Below, piece after piece: positions 28,321 through 36,994 of a stretch of DNA of 37,891 nt. This stretch comes from Romboutsia faecis (GTDB taxonomy: Bacteria > Bacillota > Clostridia > Peptostreptococcales > Peptostreptococcaceae): assembly GCF_014323405.1 (NCBI RefSeq), contig NZ_JACRWE010000014.1, positions 1 through 37,891 on the forward strand. The letters run 5' to 3'. A model generated the notes under the pieces. It was not told the origin of the DNA, searched no databases, and worked only from the letters and a program-made list of their open reading frames with translations. Each line of letters starts with the position of its first letter. The stretch's first letter is position 1. Position numbers and translations under genes: made by a program.

Positions 28321-29226
28321 ATGGCAGTATACAATTATGCAGAACAATTTATGAGAGAGTTAATGCAAAAATATTCGAGAGAGTTAACTTCTTATGATTT
28401 AGAAAACTCTAACCCACAAGTTAAGTTTATAAATGCTCAAACAATAAAGTTACCTATGTTAACAGTCAGTGGGTACAAAGATCATAACAGAGGTACATTA
28501 GGATTTAATGCAGGTTCAATATCAAATGATTGGGAAGCTAAGAAGTTAGAACATGATAGAGATATAGAATTCTTTATAGATCCAATGGATGTTGAAGAAA
28601 CTAATTTAACTGTAGAGATAGCTAATGTACATAATGTATTTGAAACAGATCAGGCAATACCTGAAAAAGATAGTTATAGATACTCTAAGTTATATACAGA
28701 AGCTAAAAAGTATTCATCAAATGGAGCTATTGTTGACAATACAGTTCTTACAGTGGCAAATATATTAGAATGGTTTGATACTCAAATGGCTAAAATGGAT
28801 GATGAAGGTGTTCCAAGTGAGGGAAGAATATTATATGCTACTCCTACAATGAATAAGTTATTAAAGAATGCCGAAGGATTATCAAGAACTATTAGTGTAG
28901 ATAAAAACACAGGAAATGTTGATAGAAATGTATACTCATTAGATGATGTAGATATAAAGGTTGTTCCAAGTGCTAGAATGAAAACAAAATATGATTTTTC
29001 TAATGGATGTGTACCTGCAGGTGATGCAAAACAAATCAATCTTATATTAATACACCCTTCTTGCCAAGTAACAAGAAGTAAATATTCATTCATAAAAGTA
29101 TATACACCAGGTCACGACTCAAGAACTGGTGATAATTACTTATACCAAAATAGAAGCTATGGCGATACATTCTTAATAAAAAATAAAGCATGTGGTATAT
29201 CAATAAATGCAGAGCAAGAAGACTAA
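28321..29226 (+). CDS. Major capsid protein
   Basis: A 301-residue protein directly after the scaffold, AAAGGAGAAT upstream. Recognisable segments: NYAEQFMRELMQKYSRELTS, VKFINAQTIKLPMLTVSGYK, EHDRDIEFFIDPMDVEETNL, RILYATPTMNKLLKNAEGL and VKVYTPGHDSRTGDNYLYQN. Length, position and the beta/helix pattern fit an HK97-fold capsid of the clostridial phage type. No delta-domain or protease gene is seen, so the N-terminus is probably not processed. Confidence 0.88.
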   Translation: MAVYNYAEQFMRELMQKYSRELTSYDLENSNPQVKFINAQTIKLPMLTVSGYKDHNRGTLGFNAGSISNDWEAKKLEHDRDIEFFIDPMDVEETNLTVEIANVHNVFETDQAIPEKDSYRYSKLYTEAKKYSSNGAIVDNTVLTVANILEWFDTQMAKMDDEGVPSEGRILYATPTMNKLLKNAEGLSRTISVDKNTGNVDRNVYSLDDVDIKVVPSARMKTKYDFSNGCVPAGDAKQINLILIHPSCQVTRSKYSFIKVYTPGHDSRTGDNYLYQNRSYGDTFLIKNKACGISINAEQED

Positions 29227-29246
29227 GAAAGTGAGGTGTTTTAATT

Positions 29247-29510
29247 ATGAAAGCAAGTAAAGGAAATAAAGTATATACAATAGATGAAACTCAAAAAGAT
29301 TTTTATGTGGCACAAGGTTATGACATATCAGATGAAGAAGGTAATTTAATAGAATATGGTGCAGGTAAATCTATATCTTATGAAAAGCACAAAGAATTAC
29401 AAGAAAAGTATGAGGATCTATTAGATAAATGTAATATGCTAGAAAAAGAAAATAAGAAGTTAAAAAAAGAGATTGAAGGCTCTAAGAAAGAAATTGAAGG
29501 CTCTAAGTAA
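29247..29510 (+). CDS. Small protein after capsid, coiled-coil C-terminus
   Basis: An 87-residue protein. N-terminal KASKGNKVYTIDETQKDFYV, then QGYDISDEEGN resembles the small capsid-adjacent proteins of Firmicutes siphoviruses. Residues 45-87 are a coiled coil ending in a duplicated KEIEGSKKEIEGSK. The repeat is coded by an exact 24-bp direct duplication, and the second copy forms part of the terminator hairpin. Function unknown. Confidence 0.75.
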   Translation: MKASKGNKVYTIDETQKDFYVAQGYDISDEEGNLIEYGAGKSISYEKHKELQEKYEDLLDKCNMLEKENKKLKKEIEGSKKEIEGSK

Positions 29511-29521
29511 GCCTTATTTTT
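29497..29521 (+). terminator. Weak terminator after capsid unit
   Basis: AAGGCT and AGCCTT with a 7-nt loop, then ATTTTTAT. Similar to the hairpin at 27642; both lie at gene ends within the late operon. A further GGGGAGTTAATCCCC dyad lies at 29540-29554. Confidence 0.6.
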
Positions 29522-29575
29522 ATGCAAAAATATAAGTAGGGGGAGTTAATCCCCTTGCTAATAAGAGGTGATCTT

Positions 29576-29935
29576 ATGTCTTATGTAGATTATGAATATT
29601 ATAAAGATACATTTCAAGGTACTGTATTAGATGAATCTAATAAACATAAATTGGAGAGATCTAGTGACCAGATAGATTCATTAACATTTAATAGAATAAG
29701 GGCAAAAGGGTTTGATAATTTAACTGATTTTCAAAAAGACAAAATAAGAAAAGCAGTATGCATACATGCCGACTTTATAGAACAGTATGGAGATTATATA
29801 AATATGCCTTTAAATGGTTTTTCTGCAGGGAGTGTATCAGTTAACTTTAATTCTAAAACATTCAATGGAGTAAGTACTACACAAGAGGTACTAAATTACC
29901 TTAATCAAACGGGATTGACTTGTAGGAGGATATAA
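29576..29935 (+). CDS. Head-tail connector (gp6-like adaptor)
   Basis: A 119-residue protein from ATG 29576, with AGAGGTGAT 5 nt upstream. Mostly helical: YVDYEYYKDTFQGTVLDESN, RSSDQIDSLTFNRI, FQKDKIRKAVCIHADFIEQY, then a beta tail with GSVSVNF. This is the helical fold of head-completion proteins that sit under the portal. First of four connector genes in usual order. Confidence 0.8.
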   Translation: MSYVDYEYYKDTFQGTVLDESNKHKLERSSDQIDSLTFNRIRAKGFDNLTDFQKDKIRKAVCIHADFIEQYGDYINMPLNGFSAGSVSVNFNSKTFNGVSTTQEVLNYLNQTGLTCRRI

Positions 29936-30262
29936 ATGGGAATGAAACTACCATTTCCAAAATGGTTAGCAAATACACCTATTAAAGTATGGTATGAAGG
30001 TACTAACCAAGATGGAGATTATATAGAGGAAAAAGTCTTTGATGGTAAATGTATATATACAAATAAATCAAGGCAAATAATGAATGCAGAAAGACAACTA
30101 ATAACATTGTCAGGTAAAGTTGTAATAGAAGGGGATATTTGCCCTTCTAAGCCTTTTGAAGGCTATGTATTAATAAATAACTCTAAGAAAGCTGTATATA
30201 GTGTAGAAAAGCCTTTGAATCCAGATGGTAGTATTTTTAGTACAGAGTTGAATTTGATATGA
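29936..30262 (+). CDS. Head-closure/stopper-like protein
   Basis: A 108-residue beta-rich protein starting right after the connector's stop, with AGGAGG overlapping that gene's end. LPFPKWLANTPIKVWYEG, CIYTNKSRQIMNAERQLITL and GKVVIEGDICPSKP suggest a small beta barrel as in minor capsid 1/head-closure proteins. Call rests on order and size. Confidence 0.72.
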   Translation: MGMKLPFPKWLANTPIKVWYEGTNQDGDYIEEKVFDGKCIYTNKSRQIMNAERQLITLSGKVVIEGDICPSKPFEGYVLINNSKKAVYSVEKPLNPDGSIFSTELNLI

Positions 30263-30651
30263 ATGTAAAAGTTACTGTAAAATTAGATAATGAAAAATTG
30301 AATAATATTACTAAGGCTCATATAAAATCATTAGAAATGACAGGAGATGAATTGTTAGGTAATATTAAAACAAGTCAAGTAGTTCCTAGAAATGATGGGA
30401 CTCTTGAAAATAGTGGTTTTGTAGATACAACAGGAATTAACTGGGGATATATAAGAATTATATTTGATACACCATACGCTCGTAGATTGTATTGGCATCC
30501 AGAATATAACTTTAGAAGAGGTGAAGGAGCTCCAAATCCTAATGCCCAAGGAAAATGGATGGATGCTTATATAAATGGTGAGAAAGATGATTTTATGAAA
30601 AATGCCTACTCTAAGTTTTTAAAAATGAATTCAAAAGGAGTAATTAAGTAA
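30259..30651 (+). CDS. Minor capsid/HK97 gp10-like protein
   Basis: A 130-residue protein overlapping the previous gene by 4 nt. TSQVVPRNDGTLENSGFVDT, IRIIFDTPYARRLYWHPEYN and FRRGEGAPNPNAQGKWMDAY are the signature of the phage minor-capsid-2/gp10 family at the head-tail joint. Ends at the start of the next gene. Confidence 0.85.
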   Translation: MNVKVTVKLDNEKLNNITKAHIKSLEMTGDELLGNIKTSQVVPRNDGTLENSGFVDTTGINWGYIRIIFDTPYARRLYWHPEYNFRRGEGAPNPNAQGKWMDAYINGEKDDFMKNAYSKFLKMNSKGVIK

Positions 30652-31040
30652 TGTTATTAAGTGGTATAAGAGAGTATTTAAAAACTCAAATAGATTGCCC
30701 TCAGTATTATTTAAATAAAATGGGTGGCAGTCAAGATAAAAGTATAACTATATATAATGCACCAGGACAAGTACCTCATATAGCTATAGGTGGACTGGAA
30801 AACACAACTTATACTACTAAAAGTATAAGTTTTTTAATTCACTGGGGGAAAAACAGTGATGAAGCAGAGAAAAAAGCAATGGAAGTATATAATTTATTCT
30901 TTGGTCAAAGTAATTTTACTATAGGTGATAAAAAAATAATTCAATGTAAAATGAGATCCTCTGAACCTATATATTTAGGTACTGATTCAGAAGGCATTAT
31001 TGAATATATTATAGATACAACAATATATTATGAAAGGTAG
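30651..31040 (+). CDS. Tail terminator / minor capsid 3-like protein
   Basis: A 129-residue protein whose ATG shares the A of the previous stop. KSITIYNAPGQVPHIAIGGL and SFLIHWGKNSDEAEKKAMEV then YNLFFG match the minor capsid 3/tail-terminator pattern; such proteins cap the tail tube. It precedes the tube gene as expected. Confidence 0.82.
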   Translation: MLLSGIREYLKTQIDCPQYYLNKMGGSQDKSITIYNAPGQVPHIAIGGLENTTYTTKSISFLIHWGKNSDEAEKKAMEVYNLFFGQSNFTIGDKKIIQCKMRSSEPIYLGTDSEGIIEYIIDTTIYYER

Positions 31041-31047
31041 TGACAAT

Positions 31048-31503
31048 ATGAGTTTTGCAGGAGTATATCCAGTGTATAATTTAAAGTTCAAAATAGGCAC
31101 AAATGGAAGAACTAGTGAGACAGGTGCTATGAAAACTATAGCTGAATTAGAAAGTTTTTCTTTATCAATAGATGGGAAAGTAGAAGAATGGAATTCTATG
31201 GATCAAGAAGGATGGGCAAGTGCTTTAATGACAGGAAAATCATTAAGTATATCTCTAAAAGGAAAAAGATGTGTTGGAGATGAAGGAAATGATTATGTAG
31301 CTGGGCTTGCATGGAAAAATGGAAGAGATTGTGATTCTAAGTTAGAAATAGAGTTTCCAGAAGGTGCAAAATTAGAATTTAACTGTGTAATTAACGTAAC
31401 AAATGTAGGTGGAGGAGATTCTACAAATGTTGCTCCTCTTGAATTTGAAGCAAAAGCACACGGAAAACCTACATTTACACCCTCACCAAGTTTAGAGAGT
31501 TAA
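31048..31503 (+). CDS. Major tail tube protein
   Basis: A 151-residue protein from ATG 31048; AGGTAGTGA upstream is a weak site, and an earlier in-frame ATG at 31030 overlaps the previous gene. GVYPVYNLKFKIGTNGRTSE, TIAELESFSLSIDGKVEEWN, SMDQEGWASALMTGKSLSIS and the GLAWKNGRDCDSKLEIEFPE block are typical of Firmicutes siphovirus tube proteins. Hexamers stack to form the tube. Confidence 0.88.
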   Translation: MSFAGVYPVYNLKFKIGTNGRTSETGAMKTIAELESFSLSIDGKVEEWNSMDQEGWASALMTGKSLSISLKGKRCVGDEGNDYVAGLAWKNGRDCDSKLEIEFPEGAKLEFNCVINVTNVGGGDSTNVAPLEFEAKAHGKPTFTPSPSLES

Positions 31504-31547
31504 ATGAAAGAAATATAAATGAAAAATAATATTAAGGAGAAATAATA

Positions 31548-31916
31548 ATGTCAAGAGCATACGATATAGCTGAAAAATTAAAAAGTGGAAGCAAAAAACC
31601 AACGGTTAAAATAGATGATACACATACATATGAAATAAATACATCAAAGAATGTAGGGATATTGCTAAAAGGATTAGTTGAGGATACTAAGATAGATGAA
31701 TTTGAAAAGATAGATAAAATAATAGAAGCAGGGATAGGTAAAGAAGCATTGAAATATGTAGATAGCTTAGATTTGCCTATGGCATCTTATGTTACTATAG
31801 TTAATGTTATAATGGCTGCTATTAACGATGTATCTTTAGAAGAGATAGAAGAAATGGAAGTTGAATCTTCTAATAAAAATAATAATAATTTTCGTAAAAA
31901 GAAAAGAAGAAAATAA
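31548..31916 (+). CDS. Tail assembly chaperone, upstream frame (gpG-like)
   Basis: A 122-residue protein, AAGGAGAAAT upstream. Mostly helical with an ITS-type strand: YEINTSKNVGILLKGLVEDT, IDKIIEAGIGKEALKYVDSL, DVSLEEIEEMEVESS, ending in an Asn run and basic FRKKKRRK. It precedes a second frame overlapping its 3' end (31861-32241), the layout of lambda G/GT genes. It probably holds the tape measure until tube assembly. Confidence 0.82.
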   Translation: MSRAYDIAEKLKSGSKKPTVKIDDTHTYEINTSKNVGILLKGLVEDTKIDEFEKIDKIIEAGIGKEALKYVDSLDLPMASYVTIVNVIMAAINDVSLEEIEEMEVESSNKNNNNFRKKKRRK

Positions 31917-32241
31917 ATGGTATGATTTAATTGAAGATTGGGAGCTAATAGAAGCAAGTTTCCTAACTCAATATGGCATAAGACTACGAGTTGTAGATGA
32001 TATGAGTTGGAATGAATTCTGTACTCTACTAAGTGGTATTATGCCTAAAACTCCACTTGGTCAAATAGTTAGTATAAGAGCAGAAGAAGATAAAGATATA
32101 CTAAAAAACTTTACTGATGATCAACATAGAATAAGAAATGAGTGGAGAAATAGAAATAATCCAATTAATGATATGACTGATGAAGAAAAGGAAAAACAAA
32201 TAAAAGAATTTGAAAAAATGATGGCTAGTATGTTTGGATAA
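31861..32241 (+). CDS. Tail assembly chaperone, shifted frame (Gp15-like, expressed by frameshift)
   Basis: This frame has 126 codons from a TTG inside the preceding gene, but its conserved part starts at NKWYDLIEDWELIEASFLTQ and WNEFCTLLSGIMPKTPLGQI, as in Gp15/chaperone T domains. It has no ribosome site, so it is best read as the extension made by ribosomes shifting +1 (or -2) in the A-rich overlap (AAAAAG at 31896-31901, AAAA at 31902-31905), just before the upstream stop at 31914. The upper frame is position 0 mod 3, this one 1 mod 3. Confidence 0.78.
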   Translation: MNLLIKIIIIFVKRKEENKWYDLIEDWELIEASFLTQYGIRLRVVDDMSWNEFCTLLSGIMPKTPLGQIVSIRAEEDKDILKNFTDDQHRIRNEWRNRNNPINDMTDEEKEKQIKEFEKMMASMFG

Positions 32242-32242
32242 A

Positions 32243-32271
32243 TTGAATAATATCCTCAATAACTGTATAAT
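32243..32271 (+). promoter_or_regulatory. Promoter and operator-like dyad of zinc-ribbon cassette
   Basis: TTGAAT (32243-32248), 17-nt spacer, TATAAT (32266-32271). A 16-bp dyad, CCTCAATAACTGTATA (32254-32269) with TATACAGCTATTGAGG (32277-32292), 15 of 16 paired, overlaps the -10 and the start site, so it is either an operator or an mRNA 5' hairpin placed just before the GGGGGAG ribosome site. Confidence 0.75.
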
Positions 32272-32303
32272 CAGAATATACAGCTATTGAGGGGGAGATA
32301 TAT

Positions 32304-32945
32304 TTGATTATTGATAAAGAAACTTATAAAGAGTTAAAAAATGATACTTTTGGTTTTTTTAATACAGTATCTACTTTAGCTACATTTGAATTTGGGTACA
32401 AAGGATATAAACATGGAGAGTCATTTAATTTGACCTTAATAAAGAGTGGAATATTATGCAATTTTGCATTTAAACCTAAAATATATATTAAATATGATGA
32501 TATTAAAGATGTATCTATTAGTGGTGAAAAATTAATATTAAATATATTTGAAGAAGATGACTTTAAAGATGTAGTTTTTAAAATTGAAAATACAGGCACA
32601 TTAGAAAAGGTATATTTAACATTAAGAGAACACTGTAACTTAGGATATAAAGAATACTCTATTGAAGCTAAAGTAAATGAAGAAGTTAAGGTATCAAAAA
32701 GAAAAGAAGAAAAAGAAAGAATAAAGAAACTTAAAAAAGAAAAAATACCATATTGTCCAAAATGTAAAAGCACGCAATTAACTAATACAAATAAAAAGCT
32801 TAGTGCAGGTAGAGCTGTTGGTGGAGCGGCATTATTATCAGCTTTAAATCCAGTAGCAGGTGTAGCCGGTGGAGTAGTCGGAGCTGTAACAAGTAAGAAA
32901 AGGTATAATATTTGTATGAACTGTGGGCATAAGTGGAAAGTTTAA
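32304..32945 (+). CDS. Zinc-ribbon, glycine-rich segment protein (independent cassette)
   Basis: A 213-residue protein with a TTG start behind GAGGGGGAG. N-terminal ~115 residues are a beta-rich domain of the PH-like kind (KPKIYIKYDDIKDVSISGEK, LILNIFEEDDFKDVVF). After a basic helix comes CPKCKSTQL, a small hydrophobic Gly/Ala-rich stretch (GRAVGGAALLSALNPVAGVA, GGVVGAV), then CMNCGHKW: a split zinc ribbon with a possible membrane-inserting hairpin between the cysteine pairs. It has its own promoter and terminator in the middle of the tail operon, so is a moron probably expressed in the lysogen. Perhaps superinfection exclusion or host modulation; unproven. Confidence 0.75.
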   Translation: MIIDKETYKELKNDTFGFFNTVSTLATFEFGYKGYKHGESFNLTLIKSGILCNFAFKPKIYIKYDDIKDVSISGEKLILNIFEEDDFKDVVFKIENTGTLEKVYLTLREHCNLGYKEYSIEAKVNEEVKVSKRKEEKERIKKLKKEKIPYCPKCKSTQLTNTNKKLSAGRAVGGAALLSALNPVAGVAGGVVGAVTSKKRYNICMNCGHKWKV

Positions 32946-32985
32946 ATAAAAGCACTTAGTTATTTAATAACTAGGTGCTTTTATT
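32945..32985. terminator. Terminator of the zinc-ribbon cassette
   Basis: AATAAAAGCACTTAGTTATT and AATAACTAGGTGCTTTTATT pair over about 19 of 20 positions. A short T run is built into the descending arm. It overlaps the stop codon and lies just before the tape-measure start. Confidence 0.75.
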
Positions 32986-33019
32986 ATGGCCAAATATATC
33001 AAAGAAAGGAGTGATAAGC

Positions 33020-35959
33020 ATGAGTGATAGTGTAGGAAAGATAACCTTAGATTTAGAAGTTACAAGTGATATAGCAGGTCAAGTAAATAAGATAAGTTCT
33101 GTAATCGCAAATACATTAAAATCAAATCTAAATAAATCTACAAATAAGGTATTTGATAACATGGATAAGACTATGAAGGGTTCGCTCAATAAGGTTAACT
33201 CTAATATGAAAAACATGATGTCTAACGTGACAAATAATTTGAAAAATTCGCTTTCTAAGGCTTTATATATGTTAAGTAATATAAAATTACCAACTGTAAA
33301 ATTTAATACCTTAGAAAGCCAAAATACAGGCTCGAATTATGCAAATAATAAAAAAATTACTAGAGGACCACCAATTAATAGAGAGATTCTTACTACAGAA
33401 ATAGATACTACATCAAGGATGCTAGATACTATAAATGCTAAAATAGAATCCCAACAAAATAAATTGAATTCACTTAAACAATCTTATAATGATACTTTCA
33501 ACCCTGCAAAGAAAAGTAAGATTAATGATCAAATATTAAAAACTGAAGAATCAATTATTAGATTAACATCTAAGTCTGATAAATTAGGGTTTAAATTAAG
33601 TGATTTAGATTCAAAGTTAGCAGCGTTAGGAAAAGAATCTTCTTCAACTGGTAATAAAATCGATAGATTAAACTCTTCATTTGATAAATTAAGTTCAAAT
33701 TCTAATAGATCAAATGGAATATTCAATAGAATTGGTAATAGCTTAAAAAATCTTACAAGTGGCTTAAATACAAGTAGCAATAGTACAAGAAGTTTCAACA
33801 ATGGAATTATGGGATCTATTGGCCAAATGGCTAAATGGATGATATTTTTCCCTATGATTGTAAATGGTATATATGCAATGTCTAGTTCTTTATTTGCATC
33901 CTTAAATACCAATGCACAATTTGTTAATTCATTAAATCAGATAAAGACTAACTTAATGGTTGCATTTATGCCTATATATCAAGCAATACTACCTGCTATA
34001 AATGCCCTAATGAGTGCTCTTGCAACTGTAACACAGTATATAGCATCATTTATATCTGCGTTATTTGGAAAGACATATAAACAAAGTTTTCAAGCAACAC
34101 AAGGTTTGATTAATGCTAAAAATGCTATGGGTGCTTATGGAAAAGCTACAGAAAAAGCAGGAAGTAGTGCTGAAAAAGCAGGTAAGAAAGCTAAAAAAGC
34201 TCTTGGCGATTTAATGGGATTTGATGAAATCAATAAATTAAATATGCAAGATACGCCAGATACACCTTCTCCTGGAGCGGGTGGAGGTGGTGGAGGTGGA
34301 GCACCAATACTCGCAACACCACTTTTAGATACATCTGTTGTTGATGCTAAGATGAAGGCATTAGTTGATAGGATAAAAGCCTTAATGTCAAAGATATTTG
34401 AACCATTTGTTAATGCATGGGAAAAAGAAGGACAAAATACAATAAATAGTATCAAATATGCATTAAATGGTATATGGTCCTTAGTAAAATCGATAGGAAG
34501 TAGTTTCTTAGATGTATGGACCAATGGTACTGGCGAGAAAATGCTTATTACAATACTTCAAATATTACAAAATATATTTAATATAGTAGGTGATATTTCT
34601 AGTACATTCTCTACTGCATGGGAAAATAACAAAATCGGTACTAAGATCATCCAAGGTATAGCCAATACTATTAATAATTTATTATTACTAATAAAGAAAA
34701 TTGGTGATGCATTTAGAGACTCTTGGGAAGTTATAGGTTTACCCCTTGCTAATACATTAATGTCAATTATTGATGCTACTATAGGAGTTTTAGAAAATTT
34801 ATCTGAAAAGCTTATTTATGTTTGGGATAATGGTGGAAGTCATTTATTCCAAGGTTTTTTAAAGTTAGGTACTAAGATATTTGAAGTAGCAGGATATATT
34901 TATACAAATTTCGTTACACCATTTGTTAACTGGTTTGTAAATCTAATGGCTCCTGCAATAGCACCGTTAATGGATGCAATAGGTTTATTATTTGATAAGT
35001 TTAGCAATTTAATAGATTGGATGCTTAATGATGGTAAACCAGTATTGGATATTATAATAAGTCTAATAGGTGGTGCTGTAGGTTTAGCAGGTGCATTTAA
35101 AGCAGCTAAAACAGGAATTGAAATATTCAATGGTATAAAAACTGCAGTTGATCTTGTAGGTAAAGCATTTTTAGATTTAGATCCTAAAGCATTATTAATA
35201 AAGTTAGCTATTTCTGCACTTATAGGTACAGGTATTTATCTTATTACTCACTGGGATCAAATTAAAGCTAAAGCCAAGGAAGTATGGGATAATGTTCAAG
35301 AGAAATTCAATGGCTTTAAAGAATGGTTAGGTCATATATTTGTAACTGACTGGTCAAAGAACTTTGGTGGATTAGGCGATATACTAAATGGGCTTTTAGT
35401 AAATGTTCGTAACATATTCAATAGTGTAAAACAGATCTTCAGAGGTATACTTGACTTTATTACTGGAGTATTCACAGGGAACTGGAAAAGAGCTTGGAAT
35501 GGAGTTAAAAATATATTTGGTGGTATTATGAATGAATTAAAGTCAGTTATAAAGACACCATTAAATGGAGTTATAAGTTTAGTCAATGCAGCTATAAGTG
35601 GATTGAATAGAATCTCTGTAAGTATTCCTGATTTTGTGCCTGGTTTCGGAGGGAAGAAATTTGGTATTAATATACCTAAAATACCATATCTTGCCAAAGG
35701 GGGGCTCATAGATAGTCCAACACTTGCAATGGTAGGCGAGCAAGGGTCGGAAGTAGTCTTGCCTCTTGAAAATAATACAGGAGCTCTTGATTTGATAGCA
35801 GAAAAAATAGGCTCTAGAATTGCAGGAAATAATACAGGAGGAAGCTCTTCAATTGAAAGTGTTGTGGTACAAATCGGAAATGATACTCTTACTAAGATAT
35901 TCATAAGTGAATTGAAGAAAATCCAAAGACAAACTGGACAAGCAGTAATAAAGATTTAG
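33020..35959 (+). CDS. Tail tape-measure protein
   Basis: A 979-residue protein from ATG 33020 (AAAGGAGTGATAAGC upstream); the frame extends to 32975 without a site. An N-terminal coiled coil (about 1-230), a hydrophobic stretch near 270-300 (MAKWMIFFPMIVNGIYAMSS), an Ala-rich helix, a glycine-rich hinge GAGGGGGGGAP near 430, then long amphipathic helices with repeated W-x-N/W-x-x-x segments, two membrane-like segments (about 680-745), and a C-terminal PYLAKGGLIDSPTLAMVGEQ motif typical of tape measures. At about 0.15 nm per residue it predicts a tail near 145 nm, a siphovirus (inference). No lysozyme domain is evident. Confidence 0.93.
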   Translation: MSDSVGKITLDLEVTSDIAGQVNKISSVIANTLKSNLNKSTNKVFDNMDKTMKGSLNKVNSNMKNMMSNVTNNLKNSLSKALYMLSNIKLPTVKFNTLESQNTGSNYANNKKITRGPPINREILTTEIDTTSRMLDTINAKIESQQNKLNSLKQSYNDTFNPAKKSKINDQILKTEESIIRLTSKSDKLGFKLSDLDSKLAALGKESSSTGNKIDRLNSSFDKLSSNSNRSNGIFNRIGNSLKNLTSGLNTSSNSTRSFNNGIMGSIGQMAKWMIFFPMIVNGIYAMSSSLFASLNTNAQFVNSLNQIKTNLMVAFMPIYQAILPAINALMSALATVTQYIASFISALFGKTYKQSFQATQGLINAKNAMGAYGKATEKAGSSAEKAGKKAKKALGDLMGFDEINKLNMQDTPDTPSPGAGGGGGGGAPILATPLLDTSVVDAKMKALVDRIKALMSKIFEPFVNAWEKEGQNTINSIKYALNGIWSLVKSIGSSFLDVWTNGTGEKMLITILQILQNIFNIVGDISSTFSTAWENNKIGTKIIQGIANTINNLLLLIKKIGDAFRDSWEVIGLPLANTLMSIIDATIGVLENLSEKLIYVWDNGGSHLFQGFLKLGTKIFEVAGYIYTNFVTPFVNWFVNLMAPAIAPLMDAIGLLFDKFSNLIDWMLNDGKPVLDIIISLIGGAVGLAGAFKAAKTGIEIFNGIKTAVDLVGKAFLDLDPKALLIKLAISALIGTGIYLITHWDQIKAKAKEVWDNVQEKFNGFKEWLGHIFVTDWSKNFGGLGDILNGLLVNVRNIFNSVKQIFRGILDFITGVFTGNWKRAWNGVKNIFGGIMNELKSVIKTPLNGVISLVNAAISGLNRISVSIPDFVPGFGGKKFGINIPKIPYLAKGGLIDSPTLAMVGEQGSEVVLPLENNTGALDLIAEKIGSRIAGNNTGGSSSIESVVVQIGNDTLTKIFISELKKIQRQTGQAVIKI

Positions 35960-35967
35960 GTGATAAT

Positions 35968-36315
35968 ATGTTAAAAATAAATAATGTAAATATAAAAGCA
36001 CCATCAGTTTTTCAAGTTGATATTCAAGATATAGATGGTGAAAGTAATAGAAATGCTAAAGGAAAGTTATTAAGAGATAGAATAGCAGTAAAAAGAAAAC
36101 TAAATTGTGAATGGCCACCATTGACATTTGACGAGTGTTCAAAATTATTGAATGCAGTTTCAGATGTCTTTTTTAATGTATATTATCCAGATCCAATGAC
36201 AGGAAACTTTGAAACCAAAAGAATGTATGTTGGTGACAGATCAGTTCCTGCTCTATACATGAAGGATGGAAAAATGCTTTGGAAGGGCTTAAAAATGAAC
36301 TTTATAGAAGAATAA
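35968..36315 (+). CDS. DUF6711-like distal tail protein
   Basis: A 115-residue protein, TAGGTGATA upstream. MLKINNVNIKAPSVFQVDIQ, RDRIAVKRKLNCEWPPLTFD and VYYPDPMTGNFETKRMYVGD are the pattern of small proteins after the tape measure in clostridial phages. Beta-rich; likely part of the tail tip or hub. Confidence 0.78.
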   Translation: MLKINNVNIKAPSVFQVDIQDIDGESNRNAKGKLLRDRIAVKRKLNCEWPPLTFDECSKLLNAVSDVFFNVYYPDPMTGNFETKRMYVGDRSVPALYMKDGKMLWKGLKMNFIEE

Positions 36316-36331
36316 GAAAGGATAATTAACT

Positions 36332-36577
36332 ATGTTAAAGATAAATAAAACAATAAATCTAAGTGCTACAAGTGAGATAGAAGGTCAACCAGTAGTATAT
36401 ATGAATGCAAGTATATCTACAGATGGAAATACAAATGCAAATATAAATAAAAATGTCACTAATAAAGAGTTATATGACGCTAACAAAGAAGCTGTTAGAG
36501 AAGATATGAAACAATTTGAAACAGAAGTTTATAAAGTAGAGGATTCATTAAATACTAAAGAAAGAAGAGGTAGATAA
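36332..36577 (+). CDS. Small tail-region protein
   Basis: An 81-residue protein, GAAAGGAT upstream. INKTINLSATSEIEGQPVVY then MNASISTDGNTNANINKNVT look beta-rich, followed by a charged helix (KEAVREDMKQFETEVYK) and KERRGR end. It sits between distal tail genes with 2-nt spacing to the next. Function not known. Confidence 0.72.
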   Translation: MLKINKTINLSATSEIEGQPVVYMNASISTDGNTNANINKNVTNKELYDANKEAVREDMKQFETEVYKVEDSLNTKERRGR

Positions 36578-36579
36578 TT

Positions 36580-36966
36580 ATGAAAATAACAAATAGAAGA
36601 ATAGTAAATGATTCAAATTTTTTATCATCTTTAATGCATAGACAATTCCCTGTGAAGATTAGTTATGCGATATCTAAAAATATATCTAAATTAGAAAGTG
36701 ACTTAAAAATATACAACTCTGAAAGAGAGAAGATAATAAATAAATATTGTAAAAAAGATGAAGAAGGGCATTTAGTAATTGATGAAAATAATAATTATAG
36801 CATTGAAAAAGAGCATATAGATATATGTAATAAAGAATTAAATGAGTTGCTAGATATTGAGGTAGATATAGATATACATAAATTTAAGTTAAATGATTTA
36901 TTGCAATGTAATCTTGAAGTGTCACCTGCAGATTTAAGTTTAATAGACTATATGATAGAAGAATAA
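36580..36966 (+). CDS. Hypothetical tail-region protein, helical
   Basis: A 128-residue mainly helical protein (KISYAISKNISKLESDLKIY, KEHIDICNKELNELLDIEVD), two bases after the preceding gene. Acidic at the end. It shows the arrangement of tail-tip chaperone-like genes in clostridial phages, but no family is recognised. The giant tail gene starts 28 nt downstream. Confidence 0.72.
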   Translation: MKITNRRIVNDSNFLSSLMHRQFPVKISYAISKNISKLESDLKIYNSEREKIINKYCKKDEEGHLVIDENNNYSIEKEHIDICNKELNELLDIEVDIDIHKFKLNDLLQCNLEVSPADLSLIDYMIEE

Positions 36967-36994
36967 ATTCAGCAATGAAAGAAGGTGACACAAA

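Noticed and set aside
34135..35904. Three long minus-strand frames inside the tape measure
   Set aside because: Proline/isoleucine-rich antisense frames caused by codon bias of the tape-measure gene.
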